The notes under the pieces were generated by a model. That model ran no database searches, had not been told where the DNA came from, and saw only the letters and a list, made by a program, of their open reading frames with translations. Of a stretch of DNA of 64,000 nucleotides, positions 60,489 through 64,000 are shown one piece after another. This DNA is from Lineus longissimus (Eukaryota > Nemertea > Pilidiophora > Heteronemertea > Lineidae). Each line of letters begins with the position of its first letter. Positions within the stretch are counted from its first letter, which is position 1. Both the position numbers and the translations under genes were made by a program. The stretch covers positions 20,935,695 through 20,999,694 of the forward strand of contig NC_088311.1 in the NCBI RefSeq assembly GCF_910592395.1. The letters run 5' to 3'.

Positions 60489-62199
60489 CTGAAAGTAGAT
60501 CATTATCCAATCAGTTACATAGGCACAGTAGTTAAGAATTATAAGCTGAGCTTGTCACCTATATGGTTGTGGATAAGGTTCAAGGGCTGACAATAGGCAC
60601 CACCATATTATCCTAAAGCAATTAGATCACTTTGAAAATGAAAGGTACGCCAATTTCAAGGGTGGGAGTCAATTCTTTGTTTTCTGGAGAACAACCTCCC
60701 AGGTTTGAAATGGGCATTCTTACTTTTGAAGAAGTTCTAATTGCTTCAGGATTTCAAGTTCTAGCAAAAATGTGACCCACCACGACAAAATGAGTCGCAT
60801 GTCGCACAGAAGATGAGCCTAAAATGACACCAGGACATAATAGAAGAAATTGATATGCCCCGATTTTACAAAAGGCAGACAATGGTGAAATGAACAACCA
60901 GTCTGTCTCAACCTGTCAAGCTCAGAGCGACATGCGACCTGTTTTGTCATGGCCGGTCACAAATGTCAGTACCTGTGGTCAGCATTTATCTGATCCTGCA
61001 TTGGATAAATTCCTTGAATGGGGGAAATAGCAACTCTCTCTGACAGTGAAGTTTTCTTTCAGGGTCTCTGCCTCTGGTTTCCTCTGACACATGACCCTGA
61101 GTTCTGAACACAAAATTTTTTACATGAAATAAGGACAATTCATTGCTTCTGCCAACTGAGATTTAACTCAATACAAACTGTGAGATCAATCAAGGTATTA
61201 GACAGTTACAACACCAAGTGGTGATTCCCAGTTAATCTTTTTGTGACATACTGTACACCACACAGGCAGATTAGCACAATGGCGCCACGCTCAGTTAACA
61301 TAGGGAACAATAATCAATTGAGTCACGAATCACATTGTTACATTTGTATCAAGCCATGAGCACAAAGAACTGTGGCGGGACCTGTGCATAATGCCACTCT
61401 GTGCATGGAACGACTATTCAATGGCAATGTGTTAATGCAGTAGATTATGCTCTCAGACACACACTCAAATTATTTTGAGAGGACAGCGGAGCTCCCCCAA
61501 ATGATTTTGACAGTGGTAAGGTCTATTGACATACACTTACGTAGATAAGAGTACAATGTGTACATACACATGTTCCAGTAAAAAAATATTCTTCATGATA
61601 TGCAGCAGGGTAGTTCATTTCGATCAAAGTCATATAACAGCCCTGCTGAGGGGAGGGGGACTGGGGGATTAAGTTCGAAATCTTCATTAAAAGTGGTAGC
61701 CAAATAGCACATGCTATCTCAGAGACAGCCTGGGGGATAATTCGTCCTAGTGAATATTACCAGCCCCACGTGATCTTCTACAAGCTGACAGGTACAAACC
61801 TATCAATCTATAAATGTAAACATCATTGTAGATAACGTGAATATAGATATCTGCCACTATCACAACTAGGGGATGATATAATAGATAATACCCACTGCTA
61901 ATCATTTTGAGCGTCCTTTTGAGGCATGCATTATAGATTTTCTTTTAAATAACTTAGGAATTTCAAATGCATGTTTTGTTGCGCAAACTAGTGATTTTAG
62001 TCAAGCTGCAAGGAGCCTTGCTAAAATAACAAGTGAATGCTATTCAACCAATGGACAGCCGCATTCACACTACATACAATCTTTGTCATGATTCCGTTGC
62101 AGGTTGCAGCAACAAAAATCACTCATTTCCGCAGCGCTTTAGCTTTAATGATAGAAACATTGTAATTCAATGGGTCATGTTCTTCCTGTTTTCTCAGAG
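60489..62199. other. Interval between HECTD3 exons and the GT31-like gene
   Basis: It contains a family B MITE and probably intron sequence of HECTD3 and the promoter of the GT31-like gene. I looked for a preceding HECT exon on the minus strand and found no convincing one. The acceptor ttttctcag at 62191-62199 suggests a 5' UTR exon of the GT31-like gene starts at 62200. Confidence 0.3.
60768..60964. repeat. Family B MITE-like element, third copy
   Basis: It begins aaatgtgacccacc and ends gccggtcacaaatgt, with inner ttacaaaaggcagacaatgg and gaaatgaacaaccagtctgt matching the copies at 12003 and 24260 in reverse orientation. Confidence 0.7.
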
Positions 62200-62220
62200 A
62201 GCACAATCCACATTGCGACA

Positions 62221-63784
62221 ATGAAAATCTGCCATGATGCCGGCCTGCTTGTCACTGCAATGATCTGCTGGATAGGTAAGCATGAGACTCTTTCAAAGAT
62301 CACCCGGGGGGGGGGGGGGGTACCAGGAAAGTGTTTGAAACTGTCACTAGCAGATTAAAAGAGCTTAAGGATAAAGAGAGACCTGAGGCGACAGACTTCA
62401 GGCTTCCTCCTTGAGCTAATTGTACATTACTTGAGCTCAAGTTGTGAGAGACAAAATGGTGACCTAACCAAGGTTTGAAATCACAACACTTTGAGAGTAT
62501 TTTACATCTATTTTTAAACTCAGTATCTCAGTCACCTCACACTGATTTCCTTTAATTGCAATTTCAGGTCAACCAGTCTTAAGCGACTTGCTGGAGATTG
62601 CTCAGTACAGAATGAGAAATGCAAAAGGAAGACTGATAAGGCCGCCACCCATCCCACCAAAGCCAAGAGATCGGGAAAAATCTGCTATACCGGAGTCGTT
62701 CTTCACAGCGCCACTGAACAGCAATCCCCATAATTACACATTCTTAATCAACGAACCGAAACTCTGCTTGAACCAACCCGACATTTATCTCTTGATTTTG
62801 ATACGCACAATATACTCGCAAGCGGATCGCCGACAGGCTATACGGCAGACCTGGGCTAATCAGAGAAACTTCCCAAACCATCAGGTGATTTTGGTGTTTC
62901 TGTTCGGTGTGACGGAAGACAAGAAAGACCAGCGTGGGATTGAGGATGAGAGTCGCCGATACGGTGACGTTGTTCAGGAGGACTTCAAAGACACGTACGG
63001 GAACCTTACGTTAAAGGACGTCATGGCATTTAAATGGGCGTGGTTATACTGCCCGCACGCCAAATTTGTATTAGTGGGAAGCGACGAGGTTGTCATCGAT
63101 GTGTTCAAATTAGTGCCATTTTTGGAATATTCCATGCTTAGGACAAACAAGAGAGAAATAAACAATAGATTTGTACTGTGCCACCTGTATCCCTGCTGCA
63201 CTAAAGTACATCATGAGCATCCAAAGTATGGTGTCAGTGTTAAAAAATATAGCGGCAACGCATGGCCAAATTACTGCTCAGGAACTACTTACATAGTCCC
63301 ATCAGATGTGATCAGGAAACTGTATGCAATGTCATGGGATACGCCAAGCTTCATGCCAGACGATGCATGGATCGGTGTCCTGGCGGAAAAGTTGGGCCTA
63401 ACATTCCACGATTCCTTTAAAACGTTTGCCGGGATACGCAACAACCCGACCGTCATGAAATATTTCACGGCTGACAATTACTTCAATAGCGAGGTCATGA
63501 TCGGTGTGCTCGACTATGATTTTCCCGGCCAAGAATCTGTGATGATGAAACGCGTGTGGCAGCTTATCCTCGACCATCACAAGGGGAAGAAAGTGGCGGA
63601 GAGTTTTTGGATGGAACGAGATCGCCGAAGCTACAGGGCGGAACCAAATGAAGACGAGCATGAGACACCTTTTAGTTCTGGTTTCCTGCTAAATATCTCT
63701 GTAGTTTCTGTACTGGTTTTTATAATGTGTTATTGGCTCAAGAAGAAACGGAATAGGCTTCTGTGTCGGAGATGCATGAAGTAA
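62221..63784 (+). CDS. GT31-like (beta-1,3-glycosyltransferase fold) type I membrane protein with altered DxD
   Basis: Exons are 62221-62275 and 62568-63784 (1272 bp, 423 residues). The short first exon gives a signal peptide or N-terminal anchor (GLLVTAMICWI), then a Pro-rich stalk (RPPPIPPKPR, 43-52). The core shows GT31 landmarks: RRQAIRQTWANQ (106-117), EDFKDTYGNLTLKDV (156-170), KWAWLYC (174-180), YCSGTTYIVPSD (254-265) and PDDAWIGVLAEKLG (283-295). These match beta-1,3-galactosyl/GlcNAc transferases, which link sugars in the Golgi with Mn2+ held by a DDD/DxD motif. Here that site reads VLVGSDEVVID, with SDE (190-192) in place of DDD. A second hydrophobic segment (about 391-409, NISVVSVLVFIMCYW) is followed by KKKRNR at the C-terminus. 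That is unlike the normal type II layout. It may be a non-catalytic or divergent enzyme. Confidence 0.85.
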
Positions 63785-64000
63785 AAATATTTCACCACAG
63801 GCATAGCCAGGGGGGTTTGGGGTACCACACGCAGTTGAAAAGGAAAGTCCCTTTAGGCAAGCATAATACAGTGTTCATATTTTTACACGTAACTTTTGTT
63901 ACATGCAGAGCAAACAAGTCATTTCCAAAGGTGGGGGCTACATATGATTCATGATGTCACTTCTCAAACTCTTGACATGTCACGACATGTTTTCAAGTCT
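63785..64000. other. 3' flank of the GT31-like gene
   Basis: Probably 3' UTR or intergenic sequence. I see no polyadenylation hexamer before the window ends. Confidence 0.3.

Noticed and set aside
62304-62322. Long G run, with similar G/C runs at 5511, 9552, 16418 and 30148, as quadruplex or regulatory sites
   Set aside because: Homopolymer runs of this kind are common in introns and are prone to sequencing error. Nothing nearby suggests a function.

Overview
The window is nuclear DNA of an invertebrate animal, probably marine. The genes are split by GT-AG introns and are metazoan families: an SLC7 light-chain transporter, GADD45GIP1/mL64, HECTD3, a CAP-domain protein and a GT31 enzyme. The intergenic DNA is AT-rich and full of short inverted-repeat transposons and satellites. 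Frequent short strings such as tacatgta and taggcctac, and dispersed 'acaagaggcc' repeats, suggest a lophotrochozoan or ambulacrarian, but I cannot fix the phylum from this sequence.

Layout. At 1-676 (minus) is the first part of an unrecognised acidic protein whose remainder lies off the left edge. At 4692-16835 (plus) is a complete ten-exon SLC7 transporter of 516 residues, most like b0,+AT/xCT. From 16.8 to 22.4 kb there is no clear gene, only repeats. At 22413-24756 (minus) is a four-exon gene of 310 residues made of a precisely duplicated two-exon module with a faint DM9-like (DUF3421) pattern. From 24.8 to 33.6 kb are palindromes and a near-identical 291-bp direct duplication. At 33621-34694 (minus) is a disordered basic protein with a PP1-docking RVxF motif. 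From 34.8 to 40.5 kb is non-coding DNA ending in a degenerate minisatellite of about 1.8 kb. At 40847-41791 (minus) is the two-exon mitoribosomal protein GADD45GIP1 (CRIF1/mL64). Divergent from it, at 42685-52224 (plus), is a fourteen-exon gene for an 803-residue membrane-anchored CAP/ShK/EGF protein. From 53.2 to 57.4 kb is a complex satellite whose 71-bp units flip orientation at about 55790. At 58974-60488 (minus) are the last four exons of HECTD3. At 62221-63784 (plus) is a GT31-like protein with an altered DxD site and a C-terminal membrane anchor.

All multi-exon models were assembled by hand from splice consensus and reading phase. Each complete model gives a total length divisible by three. 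There is no operon logic here: the genes are independent eukaryotic units. The most distinctive findings are the exon-duplicated DM9-like protein, the membrane-tethered CAP protein with a degenerate CAP pocket, the type I GT31 pseudoenzyme candidate, and the large orientation-switching satellite.
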